A stretch of DNA of 64,000 bases from Mycobacteroides salmoniphilum (GCF_004924335.1 NZ_CP024633.1:372001-436000); one strand, 5' to 3'; counted from the first letter of the stretch, positions 21,611 to 30,583 are shown. Program-made: numbers and translations. The notes: generated by a model not told the origin, from the letters alone.

Positions 21611-22138
21611 ATGCTCATGTGGTTTGCACAGCGCGATGCCGGCCGTCATGGCCCGGTGGTTGCTGCGGTGGACCAGGTGCTGGCCACGACTATCGGGCGG
21701 CAAGGCTCGGTGGTTGATGTCACACATAGCTGGGCGCAGGCGAACGGCCGGGTCGTGGACATCGAGGATGCACCGCTCGCGGCCGGCGTATTTGGTCAGT
21801 GGATCTCGTTCCCCGACAGGGACCTCGTGCAGGTGGGGCAAGGAGTCGTGGGCCGCGACCGCACGATCGCGCACGAACTGGGCCACATGGTGTTGGGTCA
21901 TCGCGGTCTGCCGGTTGCCGAGTTCGCCGCCGAGCACGTCCGAGCGGTGCCGCCTGAGCTGGTTGCCCGCATGCTGCAACGCAGTTGTGGCGCTGATGAA
22001 TTGACTCATAGCGACGACCGCTGGCCGCAGGATGAACTAGCTGCTGAGCGGTTCGCGGGCTTGCTCATCCGCCGTATGCGGGCTGGGCGAGGTGTCCACA
22101 CGAGGTGGAGTCCGTACGTCGACGACGCACTGGGGTGA
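21611..22138 (+). CDS. ImmA/IrrE-type zinc metallopeptidase
   Basis: A 175-residue DUF955 protein with the zinc motif HELGHMVLGH (His88, Glu89, His92) and a later Glu-rich helix ELAAERFAG typical of the third ligand. ImmA/IrrE peptidases usually cleave XRE-type repressors. Here the gene is coupled by GTGA to a multispan membrane protein, and an EspR-like XRE regulator lies convergent at the end, so that regulator is the likely partner. Two ATG codons (21611, 21617) could start it. Confidence 0.85.
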   Translation: MLMWFAQRDAGRHGPVVAAVDQVLATTIGRQGSVVDVTHSWAQANGRVVDIEDAPLAAGVFGQWISFPDRDLVQVGQGVVGRDRTIAHELGHMVLGHRGLPVAEFAAEHVRAVPPELVARMLQRSCGADELTHSDDRWPQDELAAERFAGLLIRRMRAGRGVHTRWSPYVDDALG

Positions 22139-23289
22139 TCAGCCCCGCGCTGTGGCACGCCATGGACATCGGGCGCATCGCATTTATGCTCTGTTTCCTG
22201 CCTGTCCTGCTGTACCGGATTTGGCGGCTCTGGCGGTACCCGGCATCTGCCCCGGCGGTGGCGATCACGGCCTTTTGTCTGGTTATGTGGTTCTGGCTGT
22301 TCATGCTGTCCGACTTCTGGTGGCGCACGCTGCCATCGGCTGTGCGCGCGACCAGCTTGGGCGGCCTGTTGGTCACCATATTGGCTGCCTGTACACAGAT
22401 CTTCGTTCTTGGTATCAGCGGCTCTGCTTCACCGGAACGGGTCAGGCGCGGTCGGCGGGTGATCCTTGTGGTAACCGCGATTGTGCTTGTTGTGGTCGTC
22501 GTGTCCGCCAATCAGAGTCCGGTCCTGCTGGAAACGAAAGACCTGCACGAGCTCACCAATGCGCTGCTGGATGGGGGGGATCGGTGGGCGATTGTGTCTT
22601 CGGTTGTGGGCAATGGTTATCTGGCGGTATCGCTCGCGCAATTGATATGGACCGGGCTTCGCCACGCTGACCGTACGCCGGTCGGCACCGGCCTGGGACT
22701 GCTTGCCATGGCCGCGTCCTTCGAGATCGTCGCGGTTGTTGTTGGGGGAGTTGTACGACCGCTGACCGGGGGACGAGACGTCATTTCGGGTAGGTACGGG
22801 GTGTTAGTGCAGGGCGTGTCTGGGTCTGTCGGTGTCACCCTGCTGGCCCTCGGTTTTCTATGGCCTCCGGTGGTGTTGCGTCTTCAGGCGCGACGAGATG
22901 AGTGGCGACTCCGGCCTCTTCATGACACGCTCGCCGATATGTTTCCGGGGTTGTTCCCGCCCGTGGAATCGCGAATTCGATCCTCGGACTTAGTGTTCGA
23001 ATGGACGACGCATGTCCAGGACGGTCTCACCCTGTTGGCGCAGAGTCGTCGGGTGCCGTTGACAGCCGACTTGCCACCACCAAAAGGCAGCGCAGAACGG
23101 ACTCAGGATGTAGCGAATTGGCTTGTAGGTGAATCAGTTCCAGAATTCAGTTGCGAATGGCTGCGTCCGCCCGAAGGTGTGGGTGAAGGGCCATGGGTGT
23201 TCGCGATCGCCGACGCCTACCGGGACCGTCAGGAACGCTTGGCGGCGCCGGCTTCCTTGTCGGGTATGCCCTCGACTTTGCGTAGATGA
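22135..23289 (+). CDS. MAB_1171c-family putative membrane transporter
   Basis: A 384-residue protein with about seven membrane helices in the first 260 residues and a soluble C-terminal domain of about 120 residues. It resembles the mycobacterial MAB_1171c putative transporter family, which is often found beside ImmA/IrrE and XRE genes. The GTG at 22135 overlaps the peptidase stop as GTGA. Its last 61 bases overlap the 3' end of the EspR-like gene on the other strand. Transport itself is not shown by any motif. Confidence 0.75.
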   Translation: MISPALWHAMDIGRIAFMLCFLPVLLYRIWRLWRYPASAPAVAITAFCLVMWFWLFMLSDFWWRTLPSAVRATSLGGLLVTILAACTQIFVLGISGSASPERVRRGRRVILVVTAIVLVVVVVSANQSPVLLETKDLHELTNALLDGGDRWAIVSSVVGNGYLAVSLAQLIWTGLRHADRTPVGTGLGLLAMAASFEIVAVVVGGVVRPLTGGRDVISGRYGVLVQGVSGSVGVTLLALGFLWPPVVLRLQARRDEWRLRPLHDTLADMFPGLFPPVESRIRSSDLVFEWTTHVQDGLTLLAQSRRVPLTADLPPPKGSAERTQDVANWLVGESVPEFSCEWLRPPEGVGEGPWVFAIADAYRDRQERLAAPASLSGMPSTLRR

Positions 23290-23651
23290 TCGACCATGTC
23301 GGCGATTGCTTGCCGACTGTTCTCGGAGAGCGCGTAGCTGCGCTGCGCGATCTCACGCACCTTCGAGTCACGCAGCTGCACAAGCCAATCCAGATCGCGA
23401 TTGACCGACGCGGCGTAGTCGGCGTCATAGAAGTAGGCAGGGCTCACTTGGAAGAACTCCGCCAGCGCCGTGACAATATCCGGCGCAGGGTTTGATCGTT
23501 CGCCCTTGCGCAGCAGTGACAGATAGGGCGAGGACACCTCCACGCCGCGCTGACCCAGCGCGGCGACCACCTCGTTGAGGGAATAAGGTCCGCGCCCGGC
23601 CGGATGCACAGTAGCAAACAAATGACTCAAGCGCTGCGAAAAGTCCGGCAC
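23229..23651 (-). CDS. EspR-like XRE-family DNA-binding protein
   Basis: A 140-residue protein clearly of the EspR (Rv3849) type. An N-terminal PAGRGPYSLNEVVAAL and helix-turn-helix SSPYLSLLRKGERSNP are followed by the dimerisation part LAEFFQVSPAYFYD and a C-terminal helix. The GTG at 23651 is preceded by GAGGGGG. EspR proteins bind DNA as dimers and act as global regulators. Here it is a local paralogue, convergent with the ImmA/IrrE-membrane protein pair and probably their regulator or peptidase substrate. Confidence 0.85.
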   Translation of the reverse strand: MPDFSQRLSHLFATVHPAGRGPYSLNEVVAALGQRGVEVSSPYLSLLRKGERSNPAPDIVTALAEFFQVSPAYFYDADYAASVNRDLDWLVQLRDSKVREIAQRSYALSENSRQAIADMVDHLRKVEGIPDKEAGAAKRS

Positions 23652-23766
23652 AGCACCCCCTCACATACTTTCACTTTGCAGCCCAACGATACACGCACAT
23701 GCTGTGCTGCTCACCGCACGTCTGCGGGTGTCCGAGCGATATGCAACTTATCGGAAGGGTAAGTGA

Positions 23767-23897
23767 TTGACAAGGACTATTTACTGACAGTAATGTCCGG
23801 AGTGTTCGTTCGGCTAACCCAGGTCGATCGCTCTCGGCTGGTCAGTCGCTGTGCTCATCGTGGGGTTGAGCACAGCGGGTGGTCAGCCGATTTTTGT
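23767..23897 (+). ncRNA. Candidate small RNA with promoter and terminator-like hairpin
   Basis: On the plus strand, TTGACA (23767-23772), an 18-base spacer and TAATGT (23791-23796) make a good SigA promoter with a start near 23803. No plus-strand gene follows until 24761. About 45 bases downstream lies an 11-bp perfect stem CGCTGTGCTCA/TGAGCACAGCG (23847-23857, 23867-23877), enclosed by GGCTG/CAGCC, then five Ts at 23891-23895. The transcript would be about 95 bases. Alternatively the hairpin terminates the minus-strand gene to its right. Confidence 0.5.
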
Positions 23898-23914
23898 ATG
23901 AACCCTGCCGCTGC

Positions 23915-24607
23915 TCAGCGGAGCCCCAGCGCGCTGTGATGCACCAGCGCACTGACGATGAGGACGCCCCCCAAGCCCAGGAAAATCACTCGAATCGCGG
24001 TGGGCGCGTATCGCGTCACCGTCCGCACCAGCGCACGCTGCGCACGCCGCGCGCCGGGAGATCGTCGTGTCGACAGCACGAGAATCAGCAGACTCGGGAG
24101 AACGGCGACCAACCCATAGCCCACCAGCAGCAGCGGCCACATCGACGGCAGCGGGTGACGTGAGGCGAGCATCGCCAATGCGCTCAGGTACGGAACAGAT
24201 GTGGGAGCCTCCGCATAACCCAGCGCAAGCCCCACGAGTGCGAGAAGCCACGGATGGCGGCGCGCAATAGTGCGAATCCACGGCGGCGTCACCGGCTCGG
24301 TGAACCAGGTCAACGCCGCAACGGCGATCAACAGAATGCCGATGACCAGTTGGGCCCAATACCGGGTAGACGGGGTGATGTCCGAACCACCGGCCACGTC
24401 GGTCAGTGAGCGCACCCCGAGCACGGTCGCCAGTCCAAAGGTAAATAGTGCGACAAACAATCCGGTGACGAAGCTGAGGCCGCCCGGAAACGCTGATCGG
24501 CGTTCCAGTCGGGTCACGTAGACGATGGTGGTGGCGATACCGATGTTGAGCACGTTGAGGGCGTCCAGACAGGCGAATCCCGCGAATGCCAGCAACAGGG
24601 TGAGCAC
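23915..24607 (-). CDS. GAP/Sap-family membrane protein
   Basis: A 230-residue protein with about six membrane helices, resembling the mycobacterial GAP (GPL-addressing protein)-like family that helps move glycolipids to the surface. The early segment FAGFACLDALNVLNIGIA is characteristic. The start GTG 24607 is chosen at the beginning of the first helix; a longer frame to 24877 crosses the divergent gene start. Substrate is unknown; LysE-like exporters share the fold. Confidence 0.7.
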   Translation of the reverse strand: MLTLLLAFAGFACLDALNVLNIGIATTIVYVTRLERRSAFPGGLSFVTGLFVALFTFGLATVLGVRSLTDVAGGSDITPSTRYWAQLVIGILLIAVAALTWFTEPVTPPWIRTIARRHPWLLALVGLALGYAEAPTSVPYLSALAMLASRHPLPSMWPLLLVGYGLVAVLPSLLILVLSTRRSPGARRAQRALVRTVTRYAPTAIRVIFLGLGGVLIVSALVHHSALGLR

Positions 24608-24760
24608 GATTCCAGAACTTACGTGAGGGTGGATGGTGTTCCGGCTAACGCGGCGTTGTGGGCACTGCCACAGTCGGCCCCGCGCCGAGGTGCGGGACGG
24701 TAGCCACGACTGGATCACACTCTGACCTGGGCCAACGAGACCGCCGGTACTCTGGACCGG

Positions 24761-25507
24761 ATGCCTACTCAGACCTCGGCTGCTGCTGAGCCCCTGCATG
24801 GATTGCGGGACGTGCGCACCTACATCGACATTGCCGTCGTGGTCGCTGTTCTCATCGCCACCAATCTGATCGCGCACTTCACCACGCCGTGGGCCAACAT
24901 TGTTGTTGTCCCGGCGGCGGCGATCGGGCTACTGGCCCTGATCCGCTACCGCGGCCACTCCTGGGCTGAGCTGGGATTGGGCCGCCCCCATTGGCGTTCC
25001 GGTGCCAAGTACGCGGCCGTCGCGGTCGTCATCGTCGGCGCGGTGATCGGCATTGGCCTGCTGCTCCCGATGACCCGCCCGATGTTCCTCAACAGCAGTT
25101 ATGCGACGACGGTTTCGGGCGCACTGCTGGCCTCTTTCGTCCTGATCCCGCTGCAGACCGTGATTCCCGAGGAGCTCGCCTTCCGCGGGGTTCTGCACGG
25201 GACGATGGCCCGAGCCTGGGGCTTCCGGGGAGTCGCGGCCGTCGGGTCTCTGCTGTTCGGCTTTTGGCATATCGCCACGTCGCTGGGTCTGACGACCGGC
25301 AACGTCGGTCTGACGAGGCTGCTCGGGGTGGGCCTGTGGGCGCAGATCGCCGGTGTCGCCGGGGCGGTGGTAGCCACCGCCATTGCCGGATTTGTCTTCA
25401 CCTGGTTGCGTCGCCGCAGCGGTAGTCTCCTGGCGCCCATCGCGTTGCATTGGTCACTCAATGGGATGGGAGTGCTGGCCGCGGTCCTGGTCTGGCACCT
25501 GGTCTAG
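24761..25507 (+). CDS. CPBP-family intramembrane glutamic endopeptidase
   Basis: A 248-residue membrane protein with the CAAX-protease/bacteriocin-processing motifs: PEELAFRG (EExxxR-type), FGFWHIAT (second His motif) and HWSLN near the C-terminus. About six to seven helices are visible. Substrates of these actinobacterial members are mostly unknown. It is convergent with the DoxX gene, sharing CTAG across the two stops. Confidence 0.88.
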   Translation: MPTQTSAAAEPLHGLRDVRTYIDIAVVVAVLIATNLIAHFTTPWANIVVVPAAAIGLLALIRYRGHSWAELGLGRPHWRSGAKYAAVAVVIVGAVIGIGLLLPMTRPMFLNSSYATTVSGALLASFVLIPLQTVIPEELAFRGVLHGTMARAWGFRGVAAVGSLLFGFWHIATSLGLTTGNVGLTRLLGVGLWAQIAGVAGAVVATAIAGFVFTWLRRRSGSLLAPIALHWSLNGMGVLAAVLVWHLV

Positions 25508-25938
25508 CCCCATACGACGAACGCGGTCGCCGCGAGAAACAGCAGCTGTTCGGCGGTGCGCCAACCCAGGGGAGTCGAAAGTGGGTTGGACCGCTGGCTC
25601 GCGGCATAGACATTGGCCGGAAACATCACCACCAGCAGCACTCCCAGGCAGGCGGCGGCCACCACCCTCGTCGAGGGAACCAGCACGCCGATCGCGCCGA
25701 GCAGTTCGAGCACGCCGGTCAGCGCCACCAGGAACCCGGCCGCCGGAATCCACGGCGGCACGATCGCGATCATCGCCTCGCGCATCTTCGGGACGAAATG
25801 CGCGACGCCGGTCAGCGTGAACATCACAGCGAGACCGACCGCTACCGCGGATGGCCACGAATTGACGGGTGTGAATCCCTGGGCGCCGACCAGGCGTGCC
25901 AGCAGGGTCCCGAGGACCAGGGCGACAAGTGGCGCCAT
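25504..25938 (-). CDS. DoxX-family membrane protein
   Basis: A 144-residue four-helix membrane protein of the DoxX/DoxD type (MFTLTGVAHFVPKMREAM, VALTGVLELLGAIGVL). The ATG at 25938 with a GGAG ribosome site is preferred to TTG 25950. It is divergent from a TetR gene across an 18-bp inverted repeat, so it is the probable repressed target. DoxX proteins are linked to redox or thiol stress in mycobacteria. Confidence 0.85.
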   Translation of the reverse strand: MAPLVALVLGTLLARLVGAQGFTPVNSWPSAVAVGLAVMFTLTGVAHFVPKMREAMIAIVPPWIPAAGFLVALTGVLELLGAIGVLVPSTRVVAAACLGVLLVVMFPANVYAASQRSNPLSTPLGWRTAEQLLFLAATAFVVWG

Positions 25939-25948
25939 AACGATCTCC

Positions 25949-26002
25949 AATCTTGACAGTGACTAGATAGACGATACCCGCGAACTAGTCACTGTCAAGA
26001 TT
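25949..26002. promoter_or_regulatory. 18-bp inverted-repeat operator between doxX-like and tetR genes
   Basis: AATCTTGACAGTGACTAG (25949-25966) is repeated inverted without a mismatch at 25985-26002, with an 18-base spacer. Each arm contains TTGACA. On the minus strand, TTGACA (25993-25998), a 16-base spacer and TATCGT (25971-25976) form the doxX promoter. On the plus strand, TATGCT (26008-26013) would start the tetR transcript at or next to its ATG. Confidence 0.85.
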
Positions 26003-26019
26003 TGAGTTATGCTGGTGCG

Positions 26020-26580
26020 ATGTCGTATCACCATGGCGATCTGCGGGCGGCGATACTGGCCAGCGCGGCCGATATGGTGACCCGGCGCGGCGCCGGCGAG
26101 CTGTCACTGCGAGGACTGGCCCGCGAAGCGGGCGTCTCGCACGCCGCTCCCGCGCACCACTTCGGGGATCGTCGCGGTCTGTTCACCGCGTTGGCCGCCG
26201 ACGGATTCACCAAACTCGCCGAGGCCCTCGATGGCGCGCGCCCTGACTTCCATGCCGCGGCCCTGGCCTATGTGGACTTCGCCCTGGCCCATCCGGGCCA
26301 CTATTCGGTGATGTTCGAACCCGCGCTACTGGATTCCACCGACGCACGACTCATCGCGGCACGAGACCGTGCCGGCGCTGCCCTGGATGCCGGGATCGCG
26401 ACACTGACGCTCCGGCAGACATCGGCCGACAAGGTCACCGCAGCCCGCGCGGCGTGGTCCTTGGTGCACGGGTTTGTCTCGCTGTGGTCCACTGGGGCGC
26501 TTGCTGATGCACGCGATGATGCCGATCCCAGGGCGATTGCCTCGCGGATCGCGTACGCACTGTTCCCGCCAACCGACTAG
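26020..26580 (+). CDS. TetR-family regulator of the divergent DoxX gene
   Basis: A 186-residue TetR protein with helix-turn-helix LSLRGLAREAGVSHAAPAHHFGDR and a WHG-type C-terminal domain (AWSLVHGFVSLWSTG). ATG 26020 begins the protein as MSYHHGDLR, the usual start in this subfamily. It probably binds the inverted repeat just upstream and represses itself and the DoxX gene. The stop overlaps the convergent lipoprotein stop (CTAG). Confidence 0.9.
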   Translation: MSYHHGDLRAAILASAADMVTRRGAGELSLRGLAREAGVSHAAPAHHFGDRRGLFTALAADGFTKLAEALDGARPDFHAAALAYVDFALAHPGHYSVMFEPALLDSTDARLIAARDRAGAALDAGIATLTLRQTSADKVTAARAAWSLVHGFVSLWSTGALADARDDADPRAIASRIAYALFPPTD

Positions 26581-27140
26581 CCGAGCAGGACCTTGGCGCC
26601 CTTGGACTTGTAGTCGGTATGTAGGTCGATCTCCTTGGGTACGGTGCCAGGCGGGACGTCGTAGACGAGCACCGACCGCTTCTGCGTGCCGGGCCCGAGT
26701 TCTGCGCCGGGCTCGAGCTGTTCGGCGTTGCGCGCCAAGATATTTGCCATGCTATCGGGGGTGTATTCCGTACCCGTTGCGTCCTTGAGCTTTTGTTCGT
26801 CCCCGAGGAAGGAGTGCGTCGCCTGTCCGAGGTTCAGAACCTCGACGTGCACGACGACAAAGGTGCCGGTCGCCGTCGCCTGCAGGGCCGGATTCGCCTG
26901 GTCGCCGACGGTCCCGGCATCGTTTACCCGTGTGACAACAAAAGCGAGGTCACCATCGCGTACCTGCTGTCCGAGACTGCCGGGCTTGCCTTCCTCCGCC
27001 GTGACCACTTTGGTCTCGGGGCCGCCGCCGCTAGGCCCGACGTGGATGAGGGTTGGCCGACTTTCTGACGCTTGACCGCCCCCGCACGCGGTCAGAAGTA
27101 CGCCGATAAACCCAAGGGCGCCTAGGTATTTCACGATCAT
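26577..27140 (-). CDS. DUF4352-type lipoprotein
   Basis: A 187-residue lipoprotein with signal peptide and lipobox LLTAC (Cys19). The mature part resembles DUF4352 (DLAFVVTRVNDAG, FVVVHVEVLNLG, KRSVLVYDVPPGT), an immunoglobulin-like beta domain found in telomeric repeat-type and exported lipoproteins. It is coupled by ATGA to the upstream CocE-type hydrolase. Function unknown. Confidence 0.85.
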   Translation of the reverse strand: MIVKYLGALGFIGVLLTACGGGQASESRPTLIHVGPSGGGPETKVVTAEEGKPGSLGQQVRDGDLAFVVTRVNDAGTVGDQANPALQATATGTFVVVHVEVLNLGQATHSFLGDEQKLKDATGTEYTPDSMANILARNAEQLEPGAELGPGTQKRSVLVYDVPPGTVPKEIDLHTDYKSKGAKVLLG

Positions 27141-28783
27141 GAAGTGCGCATCACCGGAAGCGTCACGGAAGAGGGGCGTTCCTCGTCGTGGTGGACCTCG
27201 AAGTGGATCGGGACGATGCGGCTGGCGGTTGCCAGCGGTTCACCGGAACCGGTGTTGCGGGCGTGGTTCGGAAACGCGCCGCCGCTAACCTGAATTCGCA
27301 GCCGGTGTCCCCGAGTGAAACGGTAGCCGGTGGGATGCATGGTCACGTCAACCGGCGAACCCGTCGCGCCGTTCAACCGTACGATGCCATCGGAAACGTT
27401 GCGGGATACTCCCTTTCGGTCGACATCGCAGAGTCGAACGAATAGGTCGCCCTGGCCGCTGTCGGTGGTCGCGTAGATGGACGCCGAGACGGGGCCGATG
27501 AGGTCCAGATCGCTCGTCAGCGGATCGCTGGTGTAAACCAGTACATCGGACCGCTTCTCGGTCGCGGAGTTGTCTCGCTGACCGGACGCTCGTGTGTCCA
27601 GTAGCGGTCCACCCGCCACCGGGGTGGGATCCGCCGGATCGTAGGTAAACGTGTCGGCGGCGTTATCGCCTTGTGGCGCCTGCCAATCCAGTACATGAGC
27701 GGACCGCAGATACAGCGGGGTGGGAGTTGACTTCTGGGGTGGCCAGTGGTCGAAGTCGAGCCATTGGCCGGCCTTCTGTAGGTAGATCCGAACCGGCGAG
27801 CGGTGCGTCGAGGAGACGTCACCCCGCAGATGCGCGGCCAGCCACGAGAAGCTGTCAGAGACCACCGGCTTGAGTGACTTCATATGGTCCCACGGGCCAA
27901 TGGTGATTCGCCGTGGGCAGTCGGCCTTCTGTAACTCGTCGTAGTCGCGCAGCTGACCGACGAGCAGAAGATCCCACCATCCGGTCACCATGCTCACCGG
28001 TGTGCTGAGTTGCGCGAGACGTGGAGTGTGGTCGATTTCGTCCCAGTAGTCGTCGTCGGTGTGGTCGGTCACGGTGCGCCAGAACGGTTCTGGCTTGCCT
28101 ATGGCGATATTGTCGGCGTTGCCCAGGGGCAGGTGATCCATGGCGCGCCGTACCTGCTTCTCGAGGGCGTGCATCCCGAGTAGACGCTTGATCTGGGACC
28201 TGCCGTGCGAGCCGATGGAGGCCGACCAGCTCAGCAAGTTGTGCAGATTGAACGCTCCGCCCGGGTAGAAGAGCTCGGTGAAATTGCTGGTGGTGATCGC
28301 CGGGCACATGGCCGCCAAGGGCGGCTCGACGTAGGGCGCCACCGCCCACTGGGTGTGCCCGAGATACGACGGCCCGGCAGTCGCCAGTGTGCCGTCGCAC
28401 CACGGCTGCTCCCGGACCCAGGCTGCGGTGGCCAAACCGTCCGCACGTTCCTGCCGAAAGGCGTCGAACTTTCCCTCGGAACCGAACTGGCCACGAGTGT
28501 CCTGCAGGACTACCTGAAATCCTTGACGTGCCAACAGTGTTGCCCACATCTGGCTGATCGCGCCGTGCCTGCCGTATGGCGTGCGGAAGATGACGGCGGG
28601 TAGCGGGTCTTGCCCGGGCGGCCGGAAGTGGTCGGTGGCGAGCTTGACGCCGTCGGGCATCGCCACCTTGATGCCCCGACGTGCCTGCACCTCGGCGGTG
28701 ACAGGTTCGGGCAGGTCGAGCAGCTTTTCAAGGAAAGGGGCAGAAAGTCGTCCCGTCCAGGTGAAAGCCAGTTCTCCGAGCAT
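27137..28783 (-). CDS. CocE/NonD-family X-Pro dipeptidyl-peptidase-like hydrolase
   Basis: A 548-residue hydrolase. The N-terminal alpha/beta domain has TPYGRHG and the nucleophile segment GPSYLGHTQW, and there is a C-terminal jelly-roll domain (DLDLIGPVSASIYATTDS, TGYRFTRGHRLRIQVSGG). It likely cleaves esters or amides such as acyl-peptides. ATG 28783 is chosen. It lies 10 bases after the Rv3635-like gene and overlaps the lipoprotein start, so the three form an operon. Confidence 0.88.
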   Translation of the reverse strand: MLGELAFTWTGRLSAPFLEKLLDLPEPVTAEVQARRGIKVAMPDGVKLATDHFRPPGQDPLPAVIFRTPYGRHGAISQMWATLLARQGFQVVLQDTRGQFGSEGKFDAFRQERADGLATAAWVREQPWCDGTLATAGPSYLGHTQWAVAPYVEPPLAAMCPAITTSNFTELFYPGGAFNLHNLLSWSASIGSHGRSQIKRLLGMHALEKQVRRAMDHLPLGNADNIAIGKPEPFWRTVTDHTDDDYWDEIDHTPRLAQLSTPVSMVTGWWDLLLVGQLRDYDELQKADCPRRITIGPWDHMKSLKPVVSDSFSWLAAHLRGDVSSTHRSPVRIYLQKAGQWLDFDHWPPQKSTPTPLYLRSAHVLDWQAPQGDNAADTFTYDPADPTPVAGGPLLDTRASGQRDNSATEKRSDVLVYTSDPLTSDLDLIGPVSASIYATTDSGQGDLFVRLCDVDRKGVSRNVSDGIVRLNGATGSPVDVTMHPTGYRFTRGHRLRIQVSGGAFPNHARNTGSGEPLATASRIVPIHFEVHHDEERPSSVTLPVMRTS

Positions 28784-28793
28784 GGCGCCCAAT

Positions 28794-30566
28794 CTACCGG
28801 GGCGCGAGCGCTCCCACCGGTCCGACGGCGACGCACAGCGACAACGACTGGGTAATCGGTTGCAGGGTAAGCGAATTCCCTGAACCTGGGAGTCTGATGA
28901 ACACTCGGTTGAGCCCGGGGCGAACCGGAACCTTGACGCTGGGCCCGTTGGTGAACGATGCCCACACCGCGCCCTCGGTGTTGGCCAGGTAGTTCAGTTC
29001 GACGATCCAGTCCGCCGGAAGCAGCGGCCCGCTCAGTGGCATGGTCTGCATGGACTGCACCAGGTACCCGCATCCTGGGACCGGCCCCTCGGTCAGGGCG
29101 CGCACCCACGTCACCTGGGCGTCCAGCAGGTGGCCGTAGCGGTCGAGCATGCGTAACTGCGTTGTGGTGGAACCGATCTCTGGCCGGGGACGGACCAGGG
29201 CGAACATATGACTTAACAGGTTCTCCGGCCGCACCACATTCTGTAGTACCAGTGGGTCGACTTCCTGATCAAGAACCGCAGGCCCGTCCGCGACCGCCGC
29301 CAACGATTGCTTCACCGTGGCGATGTACGGCGAGGCCGGGTTGTTGCGCCAGCTGCGCAGATAGTTGGCCGTCGAGACGAGGCTGCTTCCCACGAACAAT
29401 GCCAACGCGAACGCGACCACTGCGGTGCGTCGGGGTGAGCTGTCCAGGTAACCGCTGACCGGACGGTTCGGGGCGGTGAGCCCCACCGCGGCCAGTAGCG
29501 TCGCGACCACCACCAAATCCGGCAGATATCGCAAGGTCTGCGCGAGCAGCAGCGCCGTGAACGCCGATGAGCGCATGAGATAGATCGGTACCTCACTGGC
29601 GGCCAGGTACGCCAGCAGGGTCAGCCAGACGGGTGCGAGTCGCCGCTTACGAAAACACGTCAGCACGACCGTCGCGCCCAGCGCGAGCGCTCCCAACCAG
29701 ATCACCAACGACGACGGCTCGGCCCACGGTGAGCTGGGTACCCAGCGATCCCAGCGCCATGGCCCGCCCACCAACCCGGGGAGCACCCCGTGTGTGAAGG
29801 AGCGCTGGAGCAGCGACCACGTCATCGACAGGTCCGTGCTCCACCGCTTTTGATCCACCACCACCAGGTACAGGGCGATCCATGCCGCGGTGAGTGCCCC
29901 GGCCGGAATCCAGAGCATCGCGCCGCGTCGCCATGTCCGTGTCAGCGCCGACCACCCGTCGCCGCGTAGCGAGGCCAGCAGTGCCACCACGGCGAACGCC
30001 ACGAACGGAATGACCACCGACTTCTCGAAGAACAGCAGCCCGCCGAGGAAGGCGCCCATCGCCGTCGCTACGTACCTGCGGTTTCCGGTGCGATCCAGCA
30101 GCACCGCATCGGCCACGAACCAACACATTGCGGTCAGCATCGGCAGAGAATTCAGCGCGGCGGCCCACCAGGTGAAGCCGGGTATCGCCAGCGGCGTGAA
30201 CAGCGCGAACGTGAGCGGAACAAGCAGCACCGGCCGCCAACCCAGAATCACCCACAGCGCCCGCAACAGTGCCAGGGACGCCAATGCCTGCAGAATCACC
30301 AGGCTCAGCGCGGGCCAGAACCAGCTCAACGGTGCGAGCTTGGTGAGGATGCCCGCCAGTAAGAAGGCCGCGGGCATGAGGTGCCCGTCGTGGTCGTCGA
30401 ATAGATACGACGGGGAGAACAAGCCCTGTGTGCCCGCGCGACCGACCAGGATCAGGTCATCCCAATAGAAGTCGCCCCCGAACGCCAGCACGCCGCGAAC
30501 CACGAGGTGCACCACGAGGAGAGCCGCTGCGGCCACGGCAACGCGGTTGGTTCTGGCGAAAGGCAT
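28794..30566 (-). CDS. Polytopic membrane protein, GT-C-like (Rv3635-like)
   Basis: A 590-residue protein with about ten to eleven membrane helices. The first loop contains FYWDDLILVGRA, whose paired acidic residues recall the catalytic loop of GT-C glycosyltransferases. The C-terminus (about 160 residues) is extracytoplasmic and beta-rich. It matches Rv3635, adjacent to galE1 in M. tuberculosis. It probably transfers a polyprenyl-linked sugar outside the membrane, but this is inferred. ATG 30566 is preferred to a start at 30614. Confidence 0.72.
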   Translation of the reverse strand: MPFARTNRVAVAAAALLVVHLVVRGVLAFGGDFYWDDLILVGRAGTQGLFSPSYLFDDHDGHLMPAAFLLAGILTKLAPLSWFWPALSLVILQALASLALLRALWVILGWRPVLLVPLTFALFTPLAIPGFTWWAAALNSLPMLTAMCWFVADAVLLDRTGNRRYVATAMGAFLGGLLFFEKSVVIPFVAFAVVALLASLRGDGWSALTRTWRRGAMLWIPAGALTAAWIALYLVVVDQKRWSTDLSMTWSLLQRSFTHGVLPGLVGGPWRWDRWVPSSPWAEPSSLVIWLGALALGATVVLTCFRKRRLAPVWLTLLAYLAASEVPIYLMRSSAFTALLLAQTLRYLPDLVVVATLLAAVGLTAPNRPVSGYLDSSPRRTAVVAFALALFVGSSLVSTANYLRSWRNNPASPYIATVKQSLAAVADGPAVLDQEVDPLVLQNVVRPENLLSHMFALVRPRPEIGSTTTQLRMLDRYGHLLDAQVTWVRALTEGPVPGCGYLVQSMQTMPLSGPLLPADWIVELNYLANTEGAVWASFTNGPSVKVPVRPGLNRVFIRLPGSGNSLTLQPITQSLSLCVAVGPVGALAPR

Positions 30567-30583
30567 CAGGGCCCGAGAGTAGC

